64,000 nucleotides of DNA from Stereum hirsutum FP-91666 SS1 (GCF_000264905.1 NW_006763133.1:3402755-3466754); one strand, 5' to 3'. Shown: positions 1-12,898, numbered from the stretch's first letter. Translations and numbers: made by a program. The notes: generated by a model from the sequence alone, not told the origin.

Positions 1-391
1 CCTTCAGCTCCATGACCTGGCCGACCCTTTCATTCGCTTCTCGAACTCTTCTCATCTCTTCATCTAGCGTTCGGACACGCCCTCCGACGCGTTCTGCAGT
101 ACGTGCTGTGGCGGAGACCTTGTCGGACAGGAGTGAGGCTTCAGAGTATAAGTCATCAATACGTGGCGCAAGGGCCTGGACGCGTGCTAGGGAGTCAAGT
201 ATGGGCTCCTGAGACGAGAGAAGCTGGGAGAGTGAGTCTGAGAGTTCGGATTCTTCTGACTGAAGCGAGGACAGTGCGGAAAGTATTTGTGGAAGGGTAG
301 TCAGTGAAGCCGGAGAAGGACGCGGAGTGTCTGTCGGCGATATTGGTTGGAGTTCAGTGGTGCCATTTTGAGCGACGACAGCGCCATTCAT
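1..391 (-). CDS. COG4: Conserved oligomeric Golgi complex subunit 4-like, N-terminal part (cut by window edge)
   Basis: An open frame runs from an ATG at 391 (minus strand) off the left edge, giving 130 N-terminal residues. After a Ser/Thr/Pro-rich start it becomes a heptad-like helical region (LSSLQSEESELSDSLSQLL, later RVGGRVRTLDEEMRRVREAN and VGQVMELK). The block with GxVRxLDxxxxRVxxAxxR resembles the N-terminus of COG4, a lobe A subunit of the COG tethering complex, which acts in retrograde traffic to and within the Golgi. No intron is needed inside the window. It is divergent from the GH5 gene starting at 1061. The family call rests on this N-terminal block only; another coiled-coil tether is possible. 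The remaining C-terminal part lies outside the window. Confidence 0.7.
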   Translation of the reverse strand, partial: MNGAVVAQNGTTELQPISPTDTPRPSPASLTTLPQILSALSSLQSEESELSDSLSQLLSSQEPILDSLARVQALAPRIDDLYSEASLLSDKVSATARTAERVGGRVRTLDEEMRRVREANERVGQVMELK

Positions 392-1060
392 TATTTGGTG
401 TCGAGCAGTGTGTCAAGGCCTGTAAGTGGATTGGATATGCCAATGGTCGAGTGCTTGCTTGACGCGACCGATCATAACATGTGCTGACGTAACGAAGCCT
501 TTGGTCAACACGCGCAAACAGAGTCAAGAATAACGCCGTGTCATGATCATCAGTAGCCGCTACCATCCGTCTCGTCCGTCCTCTGCAGCCAGACCGACAG
601 ATTAATACTCGTGCAGTTGCCGGCGAAGTCTTTTAGTAGGTTCTCCTGTACTTGTCGCCGACACGGTCTGGTTTCTCCAAGTCATGCATACCCTGGATAC
701 TTATCGAGAGCTCAGTGGATCAGCTCTCAACCTGATACTCTCAAACGTGTGAGAGATGTTATTCGGTTCATTCTTATCACACGACGTGATGCGCCTACCA
801 TACATTAGTTCCCCGCTGCTGTTCTTTGGCAAGGATGCACGGTAACGAACCAGTTCCGTTCTATAGTTCAACGACGTTTCACGCTGTCGAGAAGCACTTG
901 TATAGCCCCCAGGCTACTTCTCATCACGGTTCAGAGGACTGCCTCATGCGGCGGTTTGTTTCCATAAGGAGACCGGAAAATCTCCGGTCTTAGCATACAG
1001 GTCTTCACTCCGTATAAAAAGCTCATCGCGCAACACTATTGTGCATCCTTCAATCTTTCA
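392..1060. promoter_or_regulatory. Divergent intergenic promoter between COG4-like and GH5 genes
   Basis: This 669-bp stretch has no protein-like open frame. It separates two divergent starts and so should hold both promoters. The only clear core element I see is the TATA box of the GH5 gene near 1013. Confidence 0.5.
1013..1019 (+). promoter_or_regulatory. TATA box of the GH5 gene
   Basis: TATAAAA lies 42 bp upstream of the GH5 ATG. It implies a very short 5' leader, which is common for strongly regulated secreted-enzyme genes in fungi. Confidence 0.6.
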
Positions 1061-2631
1061 ATGAAGGTCTTCTCGGCCTCCTCCCTCGCTTTGCTGGCTC
1101 TATTGGCACCGGGTGCTCTGGCCGCATCGTCGTGGGCTGGTGCAAATAACTACTACGCCTTCAATCTACCTGATGATGACAGACACACTCTTCTCGACGC
1201 TATGCAATCCGCAGGGATGAAGGTAGGGCTCTCAGCCTCTCTTGCTGTCTTCAGGGGGTTAAATATCATCTTTGATCAGGTTCTAAGGACCTTTGGCGGT
1301 CTGCCAGCGAATGTCAAGAACAGTGGCAATCCTGGCGTTCCAGACTTGGAGGCTGACGGCTTCGGGCAATGGAACGACAAGGTCTTGACGCAGATAGATC
1401 AACTAATGGTGAGATATATTGCACATATTCGTGCTTTCACCATTTTGACGCTCGATCAGGTTGATGCTCAAGCCCGAGGGATAAAGCTTCTGATTGCCTT
1501 GCATGGTGGAGGTGAGCTCATAGGCTGTTATCTCTTGTGTCACTGTCTAAATCAACTACGCACATGTATGTTTTGTTCAGAAAATTCGCTCGATGGTACG
1601 TCGCAAAACAGTGTCCCGGACGTATACGGGACCCAGTACCATAGTCAGGGATTCTACACGAATGAAGGTCATTGTTCAGTATTATCGTAGATGGGTTGAC
1701 CTGCATCCTGACAATATTTGTTATAGCCGCCATCGAGCACTTCAATACGCGCATCACACACATCCTCAATGGTCATAACAATACACTCGTTGATGGCAAG
1801 CCCTGGTCAGAGCTATCTGACTACATCTTCGGTTTTGAAGCCCAGAATGAGTACGTGCGTTATGGTGTCTTTATCCCGTTTGTAACTGAGTCGTTGTATT
1901 CGGTCGCAGGCCCATGATCAAGGAACCATCGAGTTTTTATCAGGAGAACCTTTCTTGGATCTGCAAGACAGCTTCGCAGATCAGGAACAATGTTGGCAAC
2001 AAAAATCAGGTGCATCAGCCCCATATACCTCTCATATTATATGGAAAGAAAGAGGCTAATTTATAACACGTAACATTCGGCAGTTAATCCTTACCGGGGG
2101 CGGCAATGCCGGGGCTAGTGTGCAAAGCTTGTTCTTTGGGAGTTCCTGCGCCGATATTGACGTAGTCGCGATTCATGACTATACCGAGTGAGTGTACACA
2201 CAGCCATTTAGTGAATGAGGGCATTCTACTGACACACCTTTACTCTCAGCGGCTATGACAGCTACATGAAGAACGCTGTCTCTTCCGCTCAGAGTGCTGG
2301 GAAGAAGCTTCTGGTGGAGGAATGGGGCTCAGCTTACTCTTCGGACGACTCTTCCAGGATCTCCAATATGAAGAGCAACGTTGACAAGATAAACTCGTAT
2401 GGCGTACCCTGGATGTATTGGGAGCCCATCCCGGGGACTGACCCCCACCAAAAGGAGGATTTTGAGGTTCGTAGCGAGTCTTTCCCTCAAACAGTGAATA
2501 TTCTGATGATCAAAGGATACTAGGTCCAAGTCAACGGTGGAGATGACTGGACTACTCTGGTATCCTCGGCTAAGGATACTCGCAAAGTCGACTCTCCATT
2601 CGACTTCTCGGCCTCTCTGCCGCCGAGTTGA
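1061..2631 (+). CDS. Secreted glycoside hydrolase family 5 protein (cellulase/mannanase-like clan)
   Basis: Nine exons keep phase: 1061-1222, 1280-1408, 1460-1511, 1581-1667, 1727-1850, 1910-2009, 2084-2187, 2250-2466, 2524-2631, giving 360 residues. The start encodes a signal peptide (MKVFSASSLALLALL, cleavage after an Ala-rich GALA), so the enzyme is exported. GH5-type features follow: SWAGANNYY near the start of the barrel, ALHGG, an acid/base glutamate at about residue 185 in FEAQNEPM (split by an intron), an AIHDY strand, and a nucleophile glutamate at about 277 in VEEWGS. GH5 enzymes retain configuration and cut beta-1,4-linked glucans, mannans or related glycans; the subfamily and substrate cannot be read from sequence alone. 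Exon 4 carries a short Ser/Asn/Gln insertion (GTSQNS) that includes a GT and an AG too close together to be an intron. No carbohydrate-binding module is visible. Confidence 0.85.
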
Positions 2632-3502
2632 ATCTGCTCTGTCTGAACTCCCTCAAGTATTGAATAGACTAGTATCTTTGTATTTGGGTCACATATTGCT
2701 GGTAGCTGACACACATTAATTGTCAGTGTGCATATTTATATGTCTGGTTGAATATTGTTGGGTCCGAAACCAAGACAGAGACTTCACCATGCCACTTGAC
2801 CGCCACATATTACCGTTACGTAACGAACGAAGCCTTTAGACAACAAAGACAAATAGTAATCAACCGGAATTGGGATTTCGCCGCTTTCAACATCCTCACT
2901 CACGCCAGTCATAAGATTGTCCGCTTTCACTCGCTTTCATTCACAATCGAGTCAGGCCATGTTCTACGGTGCCGATGTCTCTGAATGGGGATAATGTGGT
3001 AGAGATTTCTCCTGCCCTTGTACACGCAAAAGGGTTCTGTGGCGTTTAGCGTTCAACACCCATGAATGTCGAGGTGGTCTAAAGCACGGCACGGATAAAG
3101 GAGTGTCAGAGCTCTTACTCTCTTCGCACGAGTCTCCCCTAGAAAACAGCCCACTTTCACCATGTGGCTCTGGCGCTCAATGGTCACATCTACGAAAGGC
3201 CCTAGAGAAGTCAGCCCACTCTCGCTTCTCTGTCTCAATCTTACTAACCCAGTTTGCGGTCCTTGGCGGGTCCCGTTTACTCCATCAGCAGAGGCGGTAG
3301 TGCACCCACCTATTGTCCGACTCGGTCGAACAATGACTCGGGTTCTTCTCTTGCTTGTAAATCAAAATCTCCACAGGAGAAGATATTCGTATAAAAGGGA
3401 AGAAGAAGGTCGACTGTCTCACTCTCAAGCAACCAGGCTTGACACAGCCAGCCAGCTTCTTCACCGACAGCGTCGATTTCCTTGTTCTGCTCAACAATCA
3501 CC
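2632..3502. other. Intergenic region between GH5 and SDR genes
   Basis: This 871-bp stretch holds the 3' flank of the GH5 gene and the promoter of the reductase. Apart from the TATA box at 3390 I see no gene, RNA or repeat. Confidence 0.5.
3390..3396 (+). promoter_or_regulatory. TATA box of the SDR reductase gene
   Basis: TATAAAA followed by GGG lies 107 bp upstream of the chosen ATG. This fits a transcription start around 3420. Confidence 0.55.
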
Positions 3503-4670
3503 ATGTCCGAATTCACCATCCCCAAAGGTTCCACCGTCCTCATCACTGGTGTGAATGGCTACGTCGGTTCGTACACTGCAGATCAGCTCCTGCTCTCGGG
3601 CTATAAAGTTCGTGGCACCGTCCGCGATGCCTCCAGGACGCAGTGGGTTCCCGAGCAATTCAACAAGAAATATGGGCCAGGGAAATTTGAGCTTGTCGTC
3701 GTCCCTCGCATGGACGTTGAAGGGGCCTGGGAGGAGGCAATCAAGGGTCAGTAGTCGACGACTCGGGTTTACATTGGTCTCTGTACATGCAAGAACTGAC
3801 CACTCAATCTACGGCAGGCGTCAGTGGTGTAGCCCACATCGCCTCCATCGTTTCTCTTTCGCCAGACCCCAATGCCGTGATACCAGAAACTGTCGCCGGG
3901 GCCGTAGGCATTCTCAAAGCAGCCTCCCGCGAACCCTCCGTGAAGAGCATTGTCTTCACCTCATCCGCGATCGCCACAGGCGCCCTCCCGCAGCCAAACG
4001 TCGAGCGCACACTCACCGCCGACAGCTGGAACGACGAGGCCAGCATCCTAGCCTGGGCTCCGCCGCCTTATGAAGACCAGAGACGATTGGCCGTTTATGC
4101 TGCGAGCAAAACGGAGGCGGAGAAGACATGTTGGAAGTTTGTTGAAGAGATGAAGCCGAGTTTCAAGTTCAATACAGTCCTGCCTTGCGCGGTTATAGGT
4201 CCCCAGCTTCATGCGAGTCATGTTACGCCCGGTAGTCCTCTGACCTGGTTTAAGGTTCTCTTGGGTGGAGATCTCGAATGGGTCAAGTCGAACGCCGTCT
4301 CACCTTGTAAGTTCCTCCCGTTCGTCTCCTGAGAATCGCGCGATACTGACGGGGCCGTGATGCGACAGTCTGGTCCGTCGACGTTCGCGATGTGGCTCGC
4401 CTACATGTAGCGGCACTGATCAACCCCACCGTCAAATCGGAGCGCCTCTTTGCCTATGGTAGTCCGTTCAACTGGAGCACCGTCCTCGATATCTTTAGGA
4501 GAACCTATCCAGACAAGGTGTTCCCGGAGGACATCGCTAATGAGGCGAAGGATTTGAGCGTTATCTCGAGCAGAGAGCGCAGCGTAGAGTTGTTGAAAAC
4601 CTTGGGGAGTAACGAGTTTATCTCGTTGGAGGAATCGCTGAAGGCTACTGTTCGAGACTTCGTCGTGTAG
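3503..4670 (+). CDS. NAD(P)-dependent extended SDR reductase (aldehyde/ketone or dihydroflavonol-reductase-like)
   Basis: Three exons (3503-3746, 3818-4306, 4369-4670) encode 344 residues. The ATG at 3503 sits in a good context (caccatgtcc) and starts just before the Rossmann fold; an in-frame ATG 21 nt upstream would add only a short unconserved tail. The cofactor motif is TGVNGYVG at residues 15-22. The SDR catalytic pair is Tyr175 and Lys179 in YAASK, with a serine pair (FTSSA) around residue 131. Order, spacing and length match extended SDRs of the dihydroflavonol 4-reductase / yeast Gre2 type, which reduce carbonyls with NADPH. The substrate cannot be predicted. It is soluble, with no signal peptide. 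Its 3' end converges on the DYRK kinase gene. Confidence 0.88.
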
Positions 4671-5482
4671 ACACGAGTCCTTGTGATGCTGTGATGTGAG
4701 ACAAGATTCGTCCGAGAATGCTATAGGTTCACAATACTCAGCTCGCACCAGGATTGAGTACACAACCAAGCAATATATTTGGCCATGGGGCCAAGCGAGG
4801 GAAATACCAGTCCCTTGTACCGTTATGTATCCAATACCAAAGCAAGAAGCGAAGATCACAATCCTGAGGCTGGCAGGTATGTATCCCGAATGAGAACCTA
4901 AATGTGCGATAGACCCTGAGAACAGACAAGACGGAGGATGGACAACATGATGATCCAGGGCCCAGGGGCGAAGAGTGTATATTATTATTGCAGCGAATGC
5001 TTTGAGCGCAGAGTGGACTAGGGCTGAACGTTGAACGCGATGGATGATAACGGACGAGCGAGGAATTTATGTATCGTGATAACTTGAACGAGAAAGAGAA
5101 GTTGCCTGCGAGAGACGGACTGACTGATGGGACGACGTGCAAATAAGGACAACCAAATCGAGGGAAAGGAAAGGTGGGGGGAGGAAGGGGGATAGAGGAT
5201 AACAAGCGTGAACGTTAAGGTGGGTGAAAGACGGGAGAGCATGATGAAGAGAAAGCGGCCAAGAGGGGTAAAGTACAGCAGGCCATGGAGATTGGGTATG
5301 AAGAGGCCGGCATGCGTGCATTTTGGACAAATAAACATGAAAAAGGCAATGATGAACGTTCAAAGGGGCACTCGAGGTCTACTGCTTAGCACCCAAGGTC
5401 ATAAGAACACGTGAAGGAAAGAAGAGAAATGCAAGTAATAAAAAATCCAATTCCGGAATAGACAGGGCGTAGGATGATTTGC
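4671..5482. other. Convergent intergenic region, SDR / DYRK kinase
   Basis: This 812-bp stretch lies between two converging 3' ends. I see no gene, RNA or clear repeat. It is purine-rich on the plus strand around 5040-5260. Confidence 0.4.
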
Positions 5483-8400
5483 TCATTTAGAAGCGGACTA
5501 AAGTAGATGTGAACAAATCAGTATGGTCGGATGGATGTGAGAAATGAGTAACGTACGGCAAAGGCGTTTAGTGTTCGGCTCGAGTAATGGGAAGACGAGA
5601 CCCCCTGGTTCTGTGACGACCTGTAGGACCTCGCAGACCCCAACGAGTGCATTGACGTCGAGGCATTGGGCGTAGCAGGCAGGGTGTTATTCGTCCTGCT
5701 CGAACGAGCCGTCAAAGGCGTTGGCGCGCTGATCTGGGACTTCTTCGGAGTTTCAGTTGGCTTGCTCCCTCGAGTCGACAAGTTCGAAGACGACGACAGC
5801 ATGGTCCTGCTAGAAGCCTTCTCGCTCGGTGCGGGAGTCGTAGTCTTCCTCCCCTTGCCCGCAAGAATGAAGGCGTGACGCATGGCGTTCTGCGGCTTCA
5901 TGCGACGTTCTGGGTCCCAGACCAGACACTTGGCAATGAAGTCGACGAACTGGTCATCGTCACACCTGAGCACCTGAGCGAGTGTCTTCGTGCCAGGACG
6001 TCTCCGACGACCCTTGGAGTTCACGACAGGCCGAGGAGCGCCAGTCGAATCTACGAAAAACAAGAGATGAGATAAACCGTCCTGTGTGGTAAATACGAGA
6101 AGAGGAGAACATACCGAAGAAGAGCCGTTTTCTCGAGCTTCGGTTGACGAATTCCTTGTCGGGAACACCGAGAACCTCCATGATACACGACAACTGCTCC
6201 TGTTCGTTCTCGCCTGGGAAGATAGGGAAACCCGTGTAGAGTTCCGCCAAGATGCACCCCAAACTCCACATGTCGATCGCCATATGGTAGTTCATGCCGA
6301 GGATGACCTCTGGGGAGCGATAGAAGCGACTCTGGATGTACGTGTAGACTATAAAAACGGGTCGATTAGATGAGGCTTCGAATTTTGCAGGCGACATGGG
6401 ATGTATACATACTCTTCTCATGCTCGAGGCAGCTGCTTCCAAAGTCAATAACCTTGATCGCGCTCTTCGCCGGATGCCGCAGCAGAACGTTCTGCGAGGC
6501 AAAGCACCAGAAATAAGTCCCACTTCACAGACCAACCGCAAAGAGACATCCTGAACATACCTCAGGCTTGAGATCGCAGTGCACGATCCGATGGTGCCTC
6601 ATGAGCTGAAGAGACATGAGCATCTGACTCGTGAACCGCCGAATGAGCGCGGTTGTGAAGCCGACAAAGTTGTTCGCCTTGATGAGCTCGTACAAGTTGA
6701 TGCTAAGGAGTTCCATGGCGATACAGAGATGGTTGCGGAAATAAAAGTGCTCCGTCATCTTGATGACATGGTGCTTCTCCTCGGAGTCCTAACCACAACA
6801 AACGATTAGAAGGGGCCCTCAAGCACGAGACGAAGAACATACCCATTTTCGCAGATTATCCAGGATTTTGATTTCCACAAGGGCCTGGTGGTGGAACCGT
6901 TTCTTGTTGCGGATAATCTTGATCGCCACCGACTCACCCGTACAATGGTCGCGACAGTGCAGCACCTGGCCAAACGAGCCCTTACCCAACGTATCTATGA
7001 CTTCGTACCGGAACGCGAGGTGATCGTGGTTCACAACCAGATAATCGCCCCGCTCGTCATCGTAACCGAAGTTGTTCGTGGGTCTATCAGGGTGGGCGGG
7101 CTTCTTGTCGCTGCCGGCGCCGATGTAGTAGACCGCCGGATAGTCGAGGACCTCCTTGCGCTCGTACTCCGAGAGATGCTGGCGTTGACTGCTCTTCAGT
7201 AGGTGGTTCGGGCTGATAGGCTGACCGGGAGATATCGGCTCAGGGAAGTTCAAGAGAACATCCAACTCGGCCTGCGTCGCACCATGGGCCAACTTCTTCT
7301 GCTGCTGCCTCTTGATGTAATGCATCATCTCCTCGTCGCCCGCGAGCTCTTCCTCGTCGATTTCTATCGGTACGGGACTTGGTGTATTCGAGTTCGAATT
7401 CGAATGTGTGAATGACTGAGCAAGCGATTGACGGCTGGAGGAGGGGGTCCCAGTTATGGATTGGTGAATGCCCGCGGAAGCGCCAGAGTGATGACTGCTG
7501 TGAGTGAGGTTCTTGGTATGTGAGAGCGAAACCTTCGGAGTGAGCAGTTTGAGGCCTTTAGAGGGCGAAAGCGCAGCGAAGCGGTGGGATGTGGTCGAAG
7601 CCGTGGCGGACTCGCCACCAGAGGGAGGAACCGCATTGAGTGACGTCACCGAGCTCGTCGAACCCTTCCTGAGACCGGAGAACGACATCGACTCACGATT
7701 ACCTTTCCTCGGGATACCAGAAGTCGACCCGGACATATTCGCAGACGCGTGTCTCGTGCTGGATCCATTCGACGAAGGCGACGTCCCCAAGTGCGGCTGT
7801 TTCTGGACGGTGCTGAGGTTCGATTTGGTCGGCCCATCTCCGTTCTCTGCTAAAACACCGAACTCGTCGATCGACGCGGTGGCCAGTGGGGAAGGCTCGT
7901 TAGCTGACGCAGAAGCAACCATTCCGCTGCTCAAATTGACGCTCTGTCTTCGGCTGCTGCCGACGGTGGAGGACGTAGACCCTTTGAGCCCTGGCGAAGT
8001 GACGGTCGAACCCCTGCTGTGGATCCTTGGAATCTTGGTCGGCGTTTCCTTCGTGAACGAGGAGTTGGAGGTATTCAATGAAGGTGGCGGCATGTCCCTG
8101 GCATCCCTGGCCTCTTTTGCAGAGGACGTAGACACTCCAAGCACCGAAGGAGACCCCGCGATGGTTGGTAACTGATTCCTATTCCGGAGCGACGCGTCCG
8201 ATTGCCTCTGCAGCGAGCTGGTAGTGGGAGCCAGGACCCGAGAGGACGAAGATCCGGTCTTGGACGGAGAGAGCGTCGTGGAGGAAGATCCGTTGGAAGA
8301 CGTGCTAGCCTTCAGATTCGCAACTCGTTGAGCTGTTGCCTGTGGCAACGCAGACATCTGCATAGGAGGTAGACTTACAGGCTGATGAGCCTTCTTCTGT

Positions 8401-11400
8401 TCCGACGTGGACGACACGGTCTGGTTTCGGCGAACAAAGTCGGTCAGCAATCGGTCGACAGGACAACAAAGGCGGAAATATGCCGTAACTCCCCAAAGAA
8501 ACGTGGCTGCACGACACAGTGAAAATGGGTAAAACGTAAGACACACCTTTCCACGCCTGCGACCCATCAACACCGAAATCCTCCCTTCGCCCTTGTCTTT
8601 CTCTTTCTCCTCCTTCTTCCTTTCCTTCTCCGCCCTCTCCATCTCCCTCCTCGCCCTTCCAGGCGTCGAACCACTGCCACTCGAGCCCAGACCACCCTCC
8701 TTCCCACTCCTTTCATAATCGCTCTTCTCCGTCCCGCTCTGGTTCTGCAAATTCCGCCTCGAGGACGAGCCCTTCAACAACGAGCCCAAGCTCAGCATCG
8801 AACTCTTCTTCTGCGCCGATCCATGCGTGCTCGGGGTCGAAAGACTCGAATCGATCGGCGACTGGCTCTTCTGCGTCCTGAGCGAGCTGTTGAGGTTGTT
8901 GGAAGTAGGCATCGTAGGCGAAACGGTCGGATACGCGCTGTTATTGGCCGAGGCGGGCGGAGGGGACTGCATAGATTGCGACGATGACCTGCGGAAGAAC
9001 GGGATAGAGGAAGGCGTGAGTCGTTTGCTGGATCCTCTCTTCATCGAACCAGAAGGACTCAACGGAGTCTGCTGCTGCTGTCCTGCGTTCGTCGGCGGCG
9101 CAGCCAGCGAGCTCGACACATTCGCGGCAGAACCGGCGGTCCCAGGTCGCGAACGGCTATACGAACGAGAATGACGACGATGATCGCCGGGGACATCATT
9201 GTTAGGCGTCTGTTGGCGAGGAACGGGAGGAGGTACAGACGAGTTTGTGGCGCTCAGCATCGCCTGGTTGTTGTTGTGACTCCCACTCCTGCTAGAGGCG
9301 GACGCGACGGAACTCATGGACGCGAGAGACGCAGCGGAGTTCATCGCTTCTTGGTTCGGGGACCACGTCTCGAGACGATCTCTAGACGAAGACTTGCGAC
9401 TCGGTTGACTGAAGGTCGCAGAGCGAGGGCTGAGAGCGAGCGGGGAACCTCTGCTGTCGCGATCCCGAGAGGCGGGTTGAGATGGAGCACCGGAGAGCTT
9501 CATGCCCAGCGCGGACGTGAAGCTCCATTTCTTGGAAGGAGTCTTGAGCACCGCAGGAGCGGAAGCCGTGGAGATATATCCCTGCGGGTGGTTTGGACCT
9601 TGAATATAAGTCGGGGGTGTGGTGGAAAGCGCGGCTGGTGCAGGTGCCGAAGGCATAATCATCGAGACCGTCCGATCAAGTTCGTTGTTCTCGTCGCTCG
9701 AATGCTTATCCTTCTCCTCGGCCTCCATCGAAGGAAATACTGCGCTGACGGAGGATGCAGGCGGCGACCTGCTGTTGTTGCCATAGGTCTGGAGATCCTT
9801 GGGCAGAGGCGGAACGGGAGGAACCAATTCCCCTCCCTCGCTCAGCTCGCCAGGAGCTGCGACGAGAGAAACAGTGGCGGCATCTCCTGACTGCGAACCC
9901 GAAAAATCGCTTCCTCCACTATTCCTCCTCACCTTTCCGTTTCCACCACCGGCTGCACTCGCCGAATGCCTCGCCGATTGTCCAGAGACCGACGTAAGAC
10001 TGGTCGCGGTAGACAACGACGCCGAATCGCGTGAGCTCGTCGTAGGCGTACCGGTGTAATTCGTCGAAGATGCCGATCCTCGTTTGGGGGTATAACTGAG
10101 CCTCGCGCCGGTCGTAGTCGCCGATTTTTTCAGCGGCTTGTCGTGTATAGGAGACCCAGGCATCGCCTCATCGCTGCTGCCTACTGCACTCCCCGCAATC
10201 TCGCCAAATTCTCCCGTGGAGATTCCCAGACCAAGCTGACGACTGGCGTTAGGGGTGAGATCCTTGTCCTTCGCGGAAACGACGCTGTCACGTGCACTGC
10301 CCCGACGACTGAGCTTCCCTCCCCCACTACCTTCGGACCCGATACCCTCCCACTGACCGCTCGCGGATTTGGCAGGTGTCGAGGGCCGACTGGAGCTCCC
10401 GGGACGGACGCTGCTGCTGATGCTTGAACGAACGCGCGCGCCAGATTTACCGGAGAGGCCGTCGAGTTTGCGGAGCGCTTCAGCGGTCGCTTGATCGTCC
10501 ATACCGGACCAGCCTTCCTGAGTCCCTCTGAGCAGCGAGTGCGCTACATTGGGCGAATGGTGAGACTGCGACTGCGACTCCTTGAGTGATTGAGAGGCCG
10601 AGGCGGAGGCTCCCAGAGCGCCGCTGCTTCCTGCATGACGGAGGAATTGTTGGATGGAAGAGGATGAAGGGGAGGGAGGCAAGTGGGAAAAGTCAGTGGT
10701 GTGGACGCGACGGGGGTGGTGCGTCTCTCCGTGGCTCGAGGAGGAAGAGCTAGCGGAGGTGTGGCGGGATTGCTTCTCACTTTTGAGAAGTCCGGAAGTG
10801 GACGTATTGCTCTCCCTCCGACGATCTTTGCTGCTCTTCTCCTTTGGCGGAGTCGAGCTCGGGAGCCCGTTCCCGAGGCTGCGGTGTTTGCGATTCGTGG
10901 AGGAAGACTTTTCGTCCTTGTCTTTGGAGCGTTCGCCGCCACCGGAAGGAGTGCGGGTGTGTTTCTTGAGGATGGCGTTGGCGTCGATGTCGAACTCTTC
11001 CGAGGTGCGTTTCTTGGCCGGTCTGAGGGGCGAGACGAAGGTCGTGTGGGCGGAACCGACCGAATACGAGGCCGCTCTGCCAGGGGTCGATGGGACAGGT
11101 GGCGCGGTCGAGGGTTTGACGGTGGCGGAAAGGGGCTGTCGTGGGTAAACGACCTCTTCACCGCCACTCTCCTCGGCGACTGAACGTCTAGAGCGGTTGG
11201 CACGCGGAATGGGCTTTACTTCCGTGTGCTGGAAGGAAATCAGTTGACTGAGACACAAGCGTAAAATAGGGTACGGCACCTCATCGCGTTCTTCGGCCTC
11301 TTCTTCGCCATCGACGGCCTCGATGGTCCAGGGGCTATCCCTATCATCCCTGTCCTCGGCGTCGTCCATATTCGCGAACGATTCGCCCTCCTCGATCACG

Positions 11401-11987
11401 CCATCGAGCTCGGGCTGCATGAGCAAGGACGCATCGACGTCGCGGCCGCGTTCGCGTTCACGTTCTGTGCGCGTCGTCCAGCGCGGGGTGGCGAGCTCAC
11501 CGAGGCCGTGGAGGCCCCTGCGATCAATCGAAGCAGGATCGCGTACTGGGGTGGCCGGCTCGACGGGGCGCGATGACTGCATGTCGGGCGTCTTGCTGAC
11601 ATAGTTGAGCTCTGGGACGGGGGGGATGGGAGATGTGGAGGGGGAGTGGACGGAGAGGTAGTAAGGGTCGATGGATGACGTTGCGGAGGGGGAGCGAACG
11701 CTGGTCTCGGTTTGTGGGGGTGGCAGGGAGCCGTTGTCGCCGAGAGATGAGAGCTGTTGTTCGATATAAGCGATTGTATATGAAGGAGCAATGAGAAAAA
11801 AACACACGTTTTGGTGGTGAAAGTCTGGCTCGGTGATGGCGGTGTAGAGATCGTGGTGGAGTTCGTTGTTGTTGTTGGCTGGCGGTGGGAGGATGTCGAG
11901 AGCGGGCGGCCTGTCCTTTCTCTTCGCGAACGTCTTGTCGTGGATGACTGGCGAGAACTCTGGCGACGGTGACGGCGAGGCGGACAT
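5483..11987 (-). CDS. DYRK family protein kinase (Pom1/DYRK2-like) with a very long disordered N-terminus
   Basis: Minus-strand exons in order: 11987-11808, 11753-11280, 11228-8547, 8420-6843, 6788-6561, 6491-6413, 6348-6115, 6050-5557, 5497-5483, giving 1987 residues. About 1580 residues of Ser/Thr/Pro-rich low-complexity sequence precede a kinase domain at roughly 1584-1867. Visible kinase motifs are [13 protein letters not shown], the DYRK-typical HCDLKPEN, DFGSSC, and the activation loop [13 protein letters not shown], whose second Tyr is the autophosphorylated residue in DYRKs. Known relatives control polarity and cell-size dependent entry into mitosis (Pom1). The first three introns (54, 51 and 126 nt) are multiples of three without in-frame stops, so retention would also be translatable. 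The last intron has a perfect GTACGT donor and leaves only a five-codon final exon; without it the protein would end at 5518. The gene is divergent from the Zn2Cys6 factor. Confidence 0.88.
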
Positions 11988-12898
11988 GGCGCCTTACAAA
12001 CCTAGGACGATGGGGGCGAGCGGGAAAAGAAGGGGAGACCGACGAGAAGACAGATGGGCGAAATCGAACCAGAAAAAGAAGAAAATAATAAGAGGAAGAG
12101 TATACGATGGGACGAAGGGGACGAGAGGGAGTTGTGTTGTGGGCGAGCGCGACGGCGAGCTCGACTTGTTGGGAGTGTTCGCCGAGCTTGGCTGTTGGCG
12201 ACGGGGCTGGCGGGAGCGCCTCGTGTTCGCGTCTTGTTTGGCTCTGTTGACGCCGTTCGGGCTTCTTGCGGGTGGCTTTCGTTGTGGCCCACTGCGATTG
12301 GCACTCTTTGGAATGAAAAGACATTTGCATTGTTTGATTTACAGCAGAATAATAAAGAGCACAAAAGGTGGATGAACATAAAGAACAAAGAGGTGGAGTG
12401 CATTGAGATGGCAACGGAGAGCACTTTGAAAGTCTCCTTTGTCGTTACTCGTTAGTACGTCAGAAAGCGAGCGTTGTGCGATTGTCTCTGCACGTCAGGA
12501 GTGTGTCAAAGATATGGAGGTGTAAGTATGTACGGAAGGATGGGGAAGAATGGGCAAAGGAGACGAGGGCCAGGGGCAGGGCGAGGGCTGGTGTACATAA
12601 GGAGGCCGGATTCAGTCCGAGATTGCAGCGCCGCGGTCGACGACCCTCTTCGCTCTCCGCCAGCTCAGCGACAAGTCCGGTACGCTTTTCATTCCGCCAC
12701 TCTCCCCGGCCACTTGCGCCACCCAGTGCCCTCCCCCGCTCCTACTTATACCGTCCCCGTCTTCCCCTCCCATGTATACAGCACAACGTCCCGCCCACGC
12801 ACCGTCCACGCCACGTGTCCTCTGCCCCTCGCTTGGCCACCCTCGACGCCCCCCAAAGGGCCCGCGAAATAGACGCCCGCACACAAGGAGCCACACCG
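11988..12898. promoter_or_regulatory. Divergent promoter region, DYRK kinase / Zn2Cys6 factor
   Basis: This 911-bp stretch lies between divergent starts. The side near 12,620-12,890 is strongly C/CT-rich, as in many basidiomycete 5' leaders. Open frames crossing it look like composition artefacts. I see no convincing TATA box. Confidence 0.45.

Noticed and set aside
9661..11604. Plus-strand ORFs opposite the DYRK N-terminus
   Set aside because: They are mirror frames of the Ser-rich coding exon, with no splice or domain support.
12476..12898. Upstream extension of the Zn2Cys6 protein by 141 residues
   Set aside because: The frame is open but consists of Arg/Pro/Ser from a CT-rich leader. 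The ATG at 12899 gives a normal start.
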